DNA from: Olleya sp.
Lineage (GTDB): Bacteria > Bacteroidota > Bacteroidia > Flavobacteriales > Flavobacteriaceae
Length of the DNA: 33,190 nucleotides
Reading direction: 5' to 3'
Assembly: GCA_023300575.1 (NCBI GenBank)
Contig: JALZUT010000049.1
Span: forward strand, 1-33,190
Positions 24,578 through 32,948 of the stretch are shown here, in pieces; positions within the stretch are counted from its first letter, which is position 1; each line of letters opens with the position of its first letter. The position numbers and the translations under genes were made by a program. The notes beneath the pieces were generated by a model that made no database searches, was not told the origin of the DNA, and saw only the letters and a program-made list of their open reading frames with translations.

Positions 24578-25636
24578 TTAGTCTTCGTCATCAAAATCAA
24601 CATCTTGGATTTCTTTTTTACGTTTTCCAGAATTGTCAGGACTGTCTGGATCATCACCATCTTTATTTTTTTTCTTCTTCTTATTTCGGTTTGCTTTTCT
24701 TTCATATTCATCCATTACATCAGTTCCATTATCAACTTCTGGATCTTTATGAAAATCTAAACGGTAAGATGCGCCAAAATTTAAACTAAAAACAGAAGGA
24801 GTATCTTTAGTATTAAAGGTCAAGCCTGTGTCAAGTTGAAAATTCCTACTCCATAAATAAGCACCACCAAACCTAAATAGATTGTCAGCATAAAAGTCAC
24901 TTTGAATACCTTGTGTTTCACCAAATAAAACCCATTGTTGGTTTATGGCTTTAGTAATAGTTACTATATATTGAAAATCTGAAAAATCAGTACCAATCCT
25001 ATCTTTAGAAAAATTCATAACAAAAACCCAACCACTATTAAAGTTGTGTTGTGTTGCTATCATTACTTTAGGACTAAAACCACCTTCGTAATTTGGGCTG
25101 GTAAAAGGACTAGCATAAGGTATAAAACTATTGTTATCTGAATCATAATTAGCACCAACATAAACTGCTACTGCAGGAATCAAGTGGCTCCATTTAAATT
25201 TTTTATTAGCATGGTAGCTATATAAATTTGGTTTTTCTTCACCTCTTTTTTTATAAGGATCATAAACTAAATATTTTGCGCCTATAGTTAAATATCTAAA
25301 GTTAGCACGATCTGCAGATGAAGAAGGTGTTACACGTAAGTCTGTAAACGTATCATTTTGATATGCACCTTCTATATTTAGCTCTAATTGTTCCCAAACT
25401 AAACCATATCTAGCAGCAAAATCAATCCCAAAACCAGATGCTTCATTTTCTAATGGCGTATGATCTTCGTTTACAGAATATGGTCCAGCTTCAAATTGCA
25501 CTACATTTGTTCCTACAGAAAAAGCACTTCTAGAAACTCCTGGTCGATTAGAATTTATTACTTCTGTATATTGGGCAAAAGCCGAAAAACCTACCAAAAG
25601 TAGCAGGTACTTAAATAAAGATTTTGTATGAGGCAT
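24578..25636 (-). CDS. Outer-membrane barrel protein, Phenol_MetA_deg-like
   Basis: This 352-residue protein has a signal peptide (about residues 1-21, SLFKYLLLLVGFSAFAQ). Its start NSNRPGVSRSAFSVGTNVVQFEAG is typical of the Phenol_MetA_deg ('transporter') group. Alternating beta strands run to about residue 300 (LELNIEGAYQND, FGGAYLWSRNFQLDTGLTFN, FGASYRLDFHKD). The barrel is followed by an unusual charged tail: KRKKEIQDVDFDDED after a run of Lys/Asn/Asp. The barrel should sit in the outer membrane. The family name reflects one founding case, so phenol degradation is not implied. It lies 15 nt upstream of the GNAT-like gene, forming a two-gene unit, and is divergent from the DUF4834 gene. 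Confidence 0.75.
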   Translation of the reverse strand: MPHTKSLFKYLLLLVGFSAFAQYTEVINSNRPGVSRSAFSVGTNVVQFEAGPYSVNEDHTPLENEASGFGIDFAARYGLVWEQLELNIEGAYQNDTFTDLRVTPSSSADRANFRYLTIGAKYLVYDPYKKRGEEKPNLYSYHANKKFKWSHLIPAVAVYVGANYDSDNNSFIPYASPFTSPNYEGGFSPKVMIATQHNFNSGWVFVMNFSKDRIGTDFSDFQYIVTITKAINQQWVLFGETQGIQSDFYADNLFRFGGAYLWSRNFQLDTGLTFNTKDTPSVFSLNFGASYRLDFHKDPEVDNGTDVMDEYERKANRNKKKKKNKDGDDPDSPDNSGKRKKEIQDVDFDDED

Positions 25637-25714
25637 AAATATAAGTTTAAATTCAAATATAAGATTTTATATTTTTTTTAGGGATTTTATTCTTAATTTA
25701 AAACCGAAGAATTG

Positions 25715-25722
25715 TATTTTTG
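25715..25722 (+). promoter_or_regulatory. Candidate -7 box for the DUF4834 gene
   Basis: TATTTTTG fits TAnnTTTG and lies 32 nt before the ATG at 25755. The -33 element is unclear. Confidence 0.4.
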
Positions 25723-25754
25723 TGTCAATATTACTACTAAACTGAAATTAATAC

Positions 25755-26006
25755 ATGGGTTTATTAAGAACCATCCTTATAATTGCCTTAATTTATTACG
25801 GATTAAAAGTCTTGTCTAGACTTTTTGCACCAATGCTATTTAAATATGCTGCAAAAAAAGCAGAACAACGTTTTGGTGGTGCATTTAACCAACAAAGACA
25901 AGAGCCAATTGAAAAAGAAGGTGAGATTACAATAGATAAAATGCCACAAAATAAAACATCTAACAAAGATGTTGGCGATTATGTAGATTATGAAGAGATA
26001 GAGTAG
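25755..26006 (+). CDS. DUF4834 family small membrane protein
   Basis: This 83-residue protein has an N-terminal membrane helix (about residues 4-20, LRTILIIALIYYGLKVL), a basic segment and then a hydrophilic acidic tail (DVGDYVDYEEIE). The arrangement matches what I recall of DUF4834, a small Bacteroidota family. The function is unknown. The promoter-like TATTTTTG lies 32 nt upstream. It precedes the yfhO-like gene by about 120 nt on the same strand and may be co-transcribed with it. Confidence 0.75.
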   Translation: MGLLRTILIIALIYYGLKVLSRLFAPMLFKYAAKKAEQRFGGAFNQQRQEPIEKEGEITIDKMPQNKTSNKDVGDYVDYEEIE

Positions 26007-26127
26007 TCTGCTTGCAAAAAAATAGAAGTCTTTTTCTGTTTTATAAAATTCAATTTATTTAGCGCTTAATTCATTCTTTCTTAAAAATTATCATTAATTT
26101 TCAAGCTCACAGTTTTTAAAGTCATCT

Positions 26128-28563
26128 ATGCAGTTTTCATTTAAAAAAATCTTGCCACACATTTTAGTTTTGGTAGGATTTGTAATTTGCTCTTTAGCCT
26201 ATTTTAGTCCTGTTTTACAGGGAAAAGCAATCTATCAAAGCGATATTGTCCATTACACAGGAATGGCAAAACAGCAAAAACAATTTAAAGCAGACACTGG
26301 CCAAGAAACCTATTGGACAAACAGTGCTTTTGGCGGAATGCCAACTTACCAGCTAGGTGCAAAATACCCACATAATTACATTAAAAAATTAGATTTAAGC
26401 TTACGGTTTTTACCGAGACCTGCAGATTACTTATTCCTTTATTTTTTAGGATTTTACATCTTGTTATTAGTGCTTAAAGTTGATTTTAAACTCGCAGCAT
26501 TAGGCGCTCTAGCGTTTGGTTTTTCAACCTATTTAATAATAATACTAGGTGTTGGGCACAATAGTAAAGCACACGCAATAGCTTATATGCCTTTAGTTTT
26601 AAGCGGAATTTTACTGACCTTTAGAGGTAAATATATTTTTGGATTTTTGCTCACTGCTGTCGCAATGGGATTAGAGTTGGTAGCCAACCACTTTCAAATG
26701 ACCTATTACTTATTGTTGTTGGTTTTAGTTTTAGGTGTTGTCTATTTAATAGATGCTTACAAAAAGAAGATGTTGCTTCACTTTTTTAAAGCTGTTGGTG
26801 TGTTATCGGTTGCAGTGTTATTAGCAATTGGTTTAAATGCGACCAATATTATGGCAACTCAAGATTATGTAAATGAAAGCACGCGTGGTAAAAGTGAACT
26901 AACTATAAATGCAGACGGAAGTCCAAGAGAAATCACTAATGGATTGAGTAAAGAGTACATCACAGAATATAGCTACGGAAAATTAGAAACTTTTAACCTG
27001 TTTATTCCTCGGTTTTTGGGTGGTGGAAGCGGAGAAGATGTTGGAAAAAACTCTGCAATGTATGAGTTTTTTAGAAATAAAAACGTACCTCCTGCAGAAG
27101 CTTTAGAATATACAAAAGGCACACCAACATATTGGGGAGACCAGACCATTGTAGAAGCACCAGCTTATATTGGTGCAGTAGTAATCTTCTTATTTGTTTT
27201 AGGATTGTTCTTGGTAAAAGGACGATTAAAATGGTGGTTAGTTGGCGGAACTATCTTATCCCTTTTATTATCTTATGGAAAGAATTTAGAATTCTTAACC
27301 GACTTGTTTATTAATTATGTGCCGCTTTATAACAAGTTTAGAGCAGTTAGTTCCATACAAGTTGTTTTAGAGTTGTGTATTCCTATATTAGCCATTTTTG
27401 CTTTAGTGAAATTGTTTAATGATTATGTTAAAGATGAAGAAAAGCAAAAAGCATTAAAGTATACTGTTATTATTACAGGTGGATTGGCTGTTTTGTTTTT
27501 ATTGGTTAAACTTTTAGGTTTCTTTGATTTTGTTGGAGGTAATGATGGGTATTATCGTCAGAATTATGGACCAGAATTTGTTGACGCTTTACGTAAAGAT
27601 CGTGCTAGCTTTTTTACTTCGGATACCTTAAGAACTTTACTTTTAGTACTACTATCCGCAGGAGTAATCTATTTGTTTTTAAAGCAGAAACTGACCGAAA
27701 ATAAAACTATTATCGTTTTAGGTTTATTAATTGTATTTGATTTAGTAATTGTTGACAGACGCTATGTTAATAATGATGATTTTGTTTCTAAATTTAAAAT
27801 GGAACAGCCTTATCAAGCTAATAAAGCAGATTTACAAATACTAAAAGATAAGGCTGACTTTAGAGTTTATGATCTTACTTCTGGAGCTGCAAAAGCATCG
27901 TACTATCATAACGCATTAGGAGGTTATCATGCTGCAAAACCAAAACGTTTTCAGGATTTATATGAGTTTTACTTATCAAAAAACAACATTAACGTCTTAA
28001 GCATGCTTAATGCTAAGTATATTATTGGTCAAGGTGAAGATGAGCAACCTTTTCCGTTTGTAAATAAAGATGCTAATGGTAATGCTTGGTTTGTTGAAGA
28101 AAAGAAATATGTTGATTCTGCAAATGAAGAGATTTTAGCTTTAGATAGTTTGGATAATAAACGAGTTGCTATTTACACTAAACCTTCAGGTTTAGTAATT
28201 AAATTTAGACCTACAAATTATGACTATAAAGTTGATTCACTAGCAATAATAAAAGTTATAGACTATAAACCAAACTACATAAAGTACCAATCATCTAACA
28301 ATAATGATGGTTTTGCAGTATTTTCTGAAGCGTATTATAAAAATGGTTGGGTTGCAACAATAGATAATACAGAAATAGCTATTAGTAAAGTAAACTATGC
28401 TTTAAGAGGTTTAAATATACCTAAAGGTAATCATACAATAGAATTCAAGTTTGAGCCACAAGTTGTAAAAACTGGAAGTAAAATAGCATTAGCAAGTTCT
28501 GCTTTACTAGGATTATTATTACTTAGTGGTTTGTTTTTTGGAATAAGAAAACTAAAAATTTAA
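26128..28563 (+). CDS. YfhO family membrane protein (GT-C-like)
   Basis: This 811-residue polytopic inner-membrane protein has a first helix at about residues 10-28, then a large extracytoplasmic loop (GKAIYQSDIVHYTGMAKQQ, TYWTNSAFGGMPTYQ). An Asp in such a first loop is typical of GT-C glycosyltransferases. Many further helices follow to about residue 560, then a soluble C-terminal domain (about 565-780) and a last helix (about 784-803). YfhO proteins are linked in Firmicutes to adding sugars to lipid-linked or teichoic polymers using polyprenyl-phosphate sugars. The Bacteroidota members are uncharacterised as far as I know. It is followed by a glycosyltransferase and a flippase on the same strand. 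Confidence 0.88.
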   Translation: MQFSFKKILPHILVLVGFVICSLAYFSPVLQGKAIYQSDIVHYTGMAKQQKQFKADTGQETYWTNSAFGGMPTYQLGAKYPHNYIKKLDLSLRFLPRPADYLFLYFLGFYILLLVLKVDFKLAALGALAFGFSTYLIIILGVGHNSKAHAIAYMPLVLSGILLTFRGKYIFGFLLTAVAMGLELVANHFQMTYYLLLLVLVLGVVYLIDAYKKKMLLHFFKAVGVLSVAVLLAIGLNATNIMATQDYVNESTRGKSELTINADGSPREITNGLSKEYITEYSYGKLETFNLFIPRFLGGGSGEDVGKNSAMYEFFRNKNVPPAEALEYTKGTPTYWGDQTIVEAPAYIGAVVIFLFVLGLFLVKGRLKWWLVGGTILSLLLSYGKNLEFLTDLFINYVPLYNKFRAVSSIQVVLELCIPILAIFALVKLFNDYVKDEEKQKALKYTVIITGGLAVLFLLVKLLGFFDFVGGNDGYYRQNYGPEFVDALRKDRASFFTSDTLRTLLLVLLSAGVIYLFLKQKLTENKTIIVLGLLIVFDLVIVDRRYVNNDDFVSKFKMEQPYQANKADLQILKDKADFRVYDLTSGAAKASYYHNALGGYHAAKPKRFQDLYEFYLSKNNINVLSMLNAKYIIGQGEDEQPFPFVNKDANGNAWFVEEKKYVDSANEEILALDSLDNKRVAIYTKPSGLVIKFRPTNYDYKVDSLAIIKVIDYKPNYIKYQSSNNNDGFAVFSEAYYKNGWVATIDNTEIAISKVNYALRGLNIPKGNHTIEFKFEPQVVKTGSKIALASSALLGLLLLSGLFFGIRKLKI

Positions 28564-28657
28564 TATTTTATCACTCCTGCTAAATCAAAGATTTACGAAT
28601 CAAAATTATCAAGTATTGATTTATTATTACATGCAGGCGTCCAATTAATTATAAAAT

Positions 28658-28683
28658 AGATTCTTGCTTTCGCAGGAATGACA
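28658..28683. repeat. REP-like palindromic element
   Basis: AGATTCTTGCTTTCGCAGGAATGAC contains inverted arms TTCTTGC and GCAGGAA with one G-T mismatch around TTTC. It resembles the 'ATTCCTGCTTTCGCAGGAAT' intergenic repeat I recall from many bacterial genomes. Its AGGA lies just before the glycosyltransferase start. Confidence 0.5.
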
Positions 28684-28687
28684 ATTA

Positions 28688-29977
28688 ATGAATAAAAAAA
28701 AGGTACTCATCATTGCTTACTATTGGCCACCTGCAGGTGGACCAGGTGTACAGCGCTGGTTAAAATTTGTTAAGTATTTACCAGGTTTTAATATCCAGCC
28801 AATTGTGTATCATCCTTCAAACGCAAATTACCCTATAATAGACGATACACTTCAAACGCAAGTAAGTAAAGACACTATAATTATTTCTCAGCATATAAAG
28901 GAGCCTTATAAAATAGCACAGCTGTTTTCTAAAAAAAGCAAAACTATTAGCAAAGGTATTATTGCCGAAAAAGAAAAACAAAGTTTAATAGAGCGATTAA
29001 TGCTATACGTTAGAGGAAATTTTTTTATTCCAGATGCTAGAAAAAATTGGGTAAAACCTTCTGTAAGATATCTATCAACTTATATAAAGGATTATAATAT
29101 AGATACTGTAATTACTACAGGTCCACCACATAGTTTACATTTAATAGGTCTTAAGTTAAAAGAAAAATTGGATGTTAATTGGATTGCCGACTTTAGAGAT
29201 CCTTGGACAACAATTGGCTATCACAAGCAATTAAAGTTGACTACTGTAGCAAAAGACAAGCACAAAGCATTAGAAAAAACAGTTTTAAATACTGCTAATC
29301 ATATACTAGTCACTAGTCCAAGTACTAAAACAGAATTTGAAGACATCACTAATAACCCCATAACGGTTATTACAAACGGTTATGATATAGAAAAGGTGAA
29401 GGTAGAGCGTTTAGATAAAAAGTTTACTTTGTCACATATTGGCTCTTTATTATCTAAACGAAATCCAGAAATTTTGTGGCAAGCACTTCAAGAATTAATC
29501 AAAGAAGATGTAGATTTTGCGGCTAATTTTCAATTAAATCTAATAGGTGAAGTAGGAGTAGAAATCCTTAATTCTATTAAAAATAAAAATTTAACTAAAT
29601 ATTTAAACAATGTTGGTTATGTTTCACATAAAGAAGCAGTTAGGTTTCAAAAAAAATCGCAAGTATTACTGTTAATTGAAATTAATTCTGAAGATACTAA
29701 GGCTATTATTCCTGGGAAATTATTTGAGTATATGGTTGCTAACAGGCCAATACTCGCAATCGGTCCAAAAGGCGCAGATATTCAATCTATAATAACAAAA
29801 ACCAATACAGGTCAGTTTTTTGATTATTCAGAATATGGAGCATTAAAAGCAGTAATAAAACAACATTTTGAAGCGTTTAAAAACGAAAATTTACAAGTAA
29901 ATCCGATTGGATTAGAACAATATTCTAGAAAAAACCTAACAAAAACACTATCAGAATTATTACATAATCGTAATTAA
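28688..29977 (+). CDS. Glycosyltransferase family 4-like protein
   Basis: This 429-residue GT-B fold enzyme has the N-terminal acceptor domain opening KVLIIAYYWPPAGGPGVQRW with the glycine-rich loop of GT4 proteins. Further landmarks are VITTGPPHSLHLIGL, NWIADFRDPWT and a C-terminal donor domain with HIGSLLSKRNPEIL and IIPGKLFEYMVANRPILAIGP, whose Glu lies in the usual nucleotide-sugar-binding position. It would transfer a sugar from an activated donor in building a surface glycan. Sugar and acceptor are unknown. The flippase gene begins 5 nt after its stop, so the two form an operon. The start codon follows a REP-like repeat. Confidence 0.88.
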   Translation: MNKKKVLIIAYYWPPAGGPGVQRWLKFVKYLPGFNIQPIVYHPSNANYPIIDDTLQTQVSKDTIIISQHIKEPYKIAQLFSKKSKTISKGIIAEKEKQSLIERLMLYVRGNFFIPDARKNWVKPSVRYLSTYIKDYNIDTVITTGPPHSLHLIGLKLKEKLDVNWIADFRDPWTTIGYHKQLKLTTVAKDKHKALEKTVLNTANHILVTSPSTKTEFEDITNNPITVITNGYDIEKVKVERLDKKFTLSHIGSLLSKRNPEILWQALQELIKEDVDFAANFQLNLIGEVGVEILNSIKNKNLTKYLNNVGYVSHKEAVRFQKKSQVLLLIEINSEDTKAIIPGKLFEYMVANRPILAIGPKGADIQSIITKTNTGQFFDYSEYGALKAVIKQHFEAFKNENLQVNPIGLEQYSRKNLTKTLSELLHNRN

Positions 29978-29982
29978 TAGAA

Positions 29983-31434
29983 ATGGGAATAGTTATTAAT
30001 CAATCTATAAAAAACACGATCATAACCTACATTGGTTTTGGTATTGGAGCGATTAATGTTATTTTTTTATATACCAAATTTTTAAGCGAAGCTTATTTTG
30101 GACTTATCACATTTATTTTTTCTACAGCTAATATCTTAATGCCATTAATGGCATTTGGTGTGCACAATACAATTGTAAAATTTTACTCCTCATTTAAAAC
30201 TAGACAATCGCAGAATAGTTTTTTAAGCTTAATGATAATTGTGCCTTTAGTACTAATAATCCCGTTAGGTCTAATTACTCATTTTGCTTATGATTATATA
30301 GGTGATTGGTTATCTAAAGAAAACATAATTATAAAGGACTATACTTGGTTAATATATATATCAGCTGTTGCTTTTGCTTACTTTGAAGTCTTTTTTGCAT
30401 GGAGCAAGGTACAATTACAAAGTGTGTTTGGTAATTTTATGAGAGAAGTATTTCATAGAATTATGATTACCATATTATTACTGGTTCATTATTTTCAATA
30501 TCTAACCGTAGAACAATTGATTAATGCAATTGTAGCCGTTTATATCGTTCGTGTTTTTATAATGCAATTATATGCTTTCAGCTTAAGAAAACCAACTTTG
30601 AGATGGACTAAAACCTCCAGTTTATCTAGTATATTAAAGTATTCGGCTTTAATTATAATTGCAGGATCAATAGCTAATATTATCTTAGAAATAGATAAGT
30701 TTATGCTTGGTCAATTTGTCACCTTAAATAATGTAGCGTATTATGGAGTAGCCATATATATTGCAACAGTTATAGGTGTTCCTGCAAGAGCTATGCATCA
30801 AATTACACATCCACTTACAGCAAAACTTTTAAACGAAAAAAATAAAGTAGGTTTAAACGATTTATACAAAAAAAGTTCGCTTAATTTATTTATTATAAGT
30901 GGATTTATATTTTTGTGTATTATTATAAATATCAACCAGTTGTATCAGCTAATACCAAATAATTATAGTGAAGGGTTTTTAGTAGTTTTAGTCATTGGCT
31001 TAGCAAAATTGTTTGATAATCTTTTAGGAAATAATAATGCCATCTTATTTAATAGTGACTATTATAGAATGGTACTGGTTTTTGGTATTGGGTTAGCACT
31101 ATTAACTGTAGCTTTAAACTACGTATTTATTCCAAAATTTGGAATAAATGGTGCTGCTTACGCAAGCTGTATTACTATTTTTATTTACAACATTACTAAA
31201 TTACTGTTTGTTTATTATAAGTTTCAAATTCAACCCTTTACTGTTTTTACTCTAAAAACTATGAGTTTGATTTTAATTTGTGGAGTTGCTTTATTTTTCT
31301 TCGAGTTTCCTTTTAACCCTATTCTAAATATTCTTTTAAAAACGTTACTACTTACAGTAATTTATGGTTTATCTGTCTATAGGTTTAATTTATCCCAAGA
31401 TATTACTACTATATTAAAACGCTTTATTCCATAA
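29983..31434 (+). CDS. Polysaccharide flippase (Wzx-like, MOP superfamily)
   Basis: This 483-residue protein has about 12-14 membrane helices and almost no extramembrane domain. The opening SIKNTIITYIGFGIGAINVIFLYTKFLS and the later ILEIDKFMLGQFVTLNNVAYYGVAIYIA match the polysaccharide-biosynthesis branch of the MOP exporters. These flip undecaprenyl-linked oligosaccharides from the cytoplasmic to the periplasmic face. It is co-transcribed with the GT4 gene and ends at a long hairpin. No Wzy or Wzz gene is present here, so the rest of the assembly system must be elsewhere. Confidence 0.88.
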   Translation: MGIVINQSIKNTIITYIGFGIGAINVIFLYTKFLSEAYFGLITFIFSTANILMPLMAFGVHNTIVKFYSSFKTRQSQNSFLSLMIIVPLVLIIPLGLITHFAYDYIGDWLSKENIIIKDYTWLIYISAVAFAYFEVFFAWSKVQLQSVFGNFMREVFHRIMITILLLVHYFQYLTVEQLINAIVAVYIVRVFIMQLYAFSLRKPTLRWTKTSSLSSILKYSALIIIAGSIANIILEIDKFMLGQFVTLNNVAYYGVAIYIATVIGVPARAMHQITHPLTAKLLNEKNKVGLNDLYKKSSLNLFIISGFIFLCIIININQLYQLIPNNYSEGFLVVLVIGLAKLFDNLLGNNNAILFNSDYYRMVLVFGIGLALLTVALNYVFIPKFGINGAAYASCITIFIYNITKLLFVYYKFQIQPFTVFTLKTMSLILICGVALFFFEFPFNPILNILLKTLLLTVIYGLSVYRFNLSQDITTILKRFIP

Positions 31435-31486
31435 AAAAAATCCTATTAAAATTGCTTTAGGGCAAACAATCTTTATAGGATTTTAA
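31435..31486 (+). terminator. Probable terminator with branched stem
   Basis: AAAATCCTAT and ATAGGATTTT pair over a 28-nt loop that can itself fold (ATTG with CAAT). A short T-run follows. It lies between the flippase gene and the convergent repeat-protein gene. Confidence 0.6.
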
Positions 31487-31499
31487 TTAAGTGACTATT

Positions 31500-32483
31500 T
31501 TATCTTCTTAATGTTGATGATCTAGAAGTAGACTTACTATTTCTTCCTGTTTTAGAAACTGTAGAATTATTTCTTGTTCTAGGTGTACTTGCAGCTCTAG
31601 GCTTACTTGTTCTAGGCGTACTTACGGTTCTAGGTTTACTTGTTCTAGGTGTACTTGTAACTCTAGGCTTACTTGTTCTAGGTGTACTTGTAACTCTAGG
31701 CTTAGTTGTATTTCCTCTAGTTCTAGGAGTAGTTCCAACATTGTTACCATTACGAGGTGAACGTGTTACAGTTCTAGGTGTTCTACCTTCAGTTCTAGAA
31801 GCTAAAGCTCTGTTTCTGTTTATAGTGTTACCACGTCTGTTTGCAACAGCAGTTGAACGTCTATAGTTATTTGTAAAAGGTCTATCGTATCTGTATCTAA
31901 CTGGTCTGTAGTTCTGTCTGTAAGGAGTGTTAAAAAGCACACAGTAGTTTACAGGTGGAATCACATAAAATGAGTGCCAAGATCTAAATACATATGATCT
32001 GTTAAAGTTGTTTATAAATCCAGTACTATGAGAATATCTGTTGTAACGGTTGTAGTGTACATAAAGTCCACCAACACGGTTTACAAAACCTCTGTTATTG
32101 TAGTTGATAAATACGTTACCAACTTGGTTTACACGACCATAATAGTCATAAAAAACAGGTGTGTTTTCTACTTGTACAACTGCACCAAACTCGTCATACT
32201 GAACATAAGAAGTATAATCATAGCCTGTGTTAAAGCTAATTGAAGTATTTCTATCACGTACTGCTACGTTTACATTTGGACCATAATTTGACATGTAAAA
32301 ATCAAACTGACCATCTGGAAAGACTGAAAATTCAATTCCGTTTTCCACAAAGATGTAAGAATTACCATAACCTCTATTGTAAGAGTTGTTGATTACATTA
32401 GTATCTAATGTTGTGTTTGTGTCTGCATTAACAGAAAATCCACTTAGGATTAAAGCTGATAATAATAGGAATAAATGTTTCAT
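31500..32483 (-). CDS. Secreted protein with basic Ser/Thr/Pro/Arg repeat tail, unknown function
   Basis: This 327-residue protein has a signal peptide (MKHLFLLLSALILSGFSVNA). A Tyr/Asn/Gly-rich middle (about residues 30-190) shows recurring beta-type motifs (FYDYYGRVNQVGNVFINYNNRGFVNRVGGLYVHY). The long basic tail (about 195-327) contains four 11-residue repeats of the type TSKPRVTSTPR. There are no membrane segments beyond the signal, and just one Cys in the middle part. The basic tail may bind polyanions such as surface glycans or nucleic acids. I do not recognise a named family with confidence. The gene stands alone, with no good promoter consensus seen upstream. Confidence 0.75.
   Translation of the reverse strand: MKHLFLLLSALILSGFSVNADTNTTLDTNVINNSYNRGYGNSYIFVENGIEFSVFPDGQFDFYMSNYGPNVNVAVRDRNTSISFNTGYDYTSYVQYDEFGAVVQVENTPVFYDYYGRVNQVGNVFINYNNRGFVNRVGGLYVHYNRYNRYSHSTGFINNFNRSYVFRSWHSFYVIPPVNYCVLFNTPYRQNYRPVRYRYDRPFTNNYRRSTAVANRRGNTINRNRALASRTEGRTPRTVTRSPRNGNNVGTTPRTRGNTTKPRVTSTPRTSKPRVTSTPRTSKPRTVSTPRTSKPRAASTPRTRNNSTVSKTGRNSKSTSRSSTLRR
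31577..31708 (-). repeat. Four 33-bp tandem coding repeats
   Basis: Units at 31577-31609, 31610-31642, 31643-31675 and 31676-31708 encode the 11-residue repeats of the secreted protein. Units 3 and 4 are nearly identical, suggesting recent duplication. Confidence 0.85.
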
Positions 32484-32610
32484 AATTGTTTGTTTTAATG
32501 TTTAACAATTAGTTAATTACAAGCATCGTGCCAAAAACGATAATGGTGTAGTTTTGTAAGTCTAACAATTATACCTAGTTCCTTGTTATACTTTAATTTA
32601 GCTAGTAGAT

Positions 32611-32948
32611 ATGTCTTTTAAAAAATTGAATTCACAAATTTTATACGCTTTAGAAATAAATAATTTTGAACAGCTATTACCTTTACAACTAAAAGCATTA
32701 TTAGTAATAAAAGGCGGTGTAAATATTTTTGTACAGACAAGTAGGCTCTGGAAAAACAACTATTATTATGCGAAAATTGAAATGTATAGAAGAAGGAGAT
32801 ACACTTCTTGCATTAATTTTAGTCAAAACTAAATCTGAAGCATTAACACTTAAAGAATAATTTAAGAAATTTGTAGAAACTAGAATACTTAGGTTTTATT
32901 TCGCATAGGATGATTAAGCACAATATCAACAACATGAAGATATTTATT
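32611..32948 (+). pseudogene. Truncated, frameshifted DEAD/DEAH-box helicase remnant
   Basis: The track ORF begins MSFKKLNSQILYALEINNFEQLLPLQLKAL, the Q-motif region of a DEAD-box-like protein, and runs to GGVNIFVQ. A one-base shift then restores VGSGKTT, a Walker A loop, in another frame. This continues as CIEEGDTLLALILVKTKSEALTLKE, then TAA, FKKFVETRILRFYFA, TAG, DD, TAA and QHEDI. With a frameshift and three stops, and no DEAD box or helicase C domain after it, the gene is dead and 3'-truncated. The remaining 240 bases to the window end hold nothing I can identify, only two hydrophobic mini-ORFs. Confidence 0.75.
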
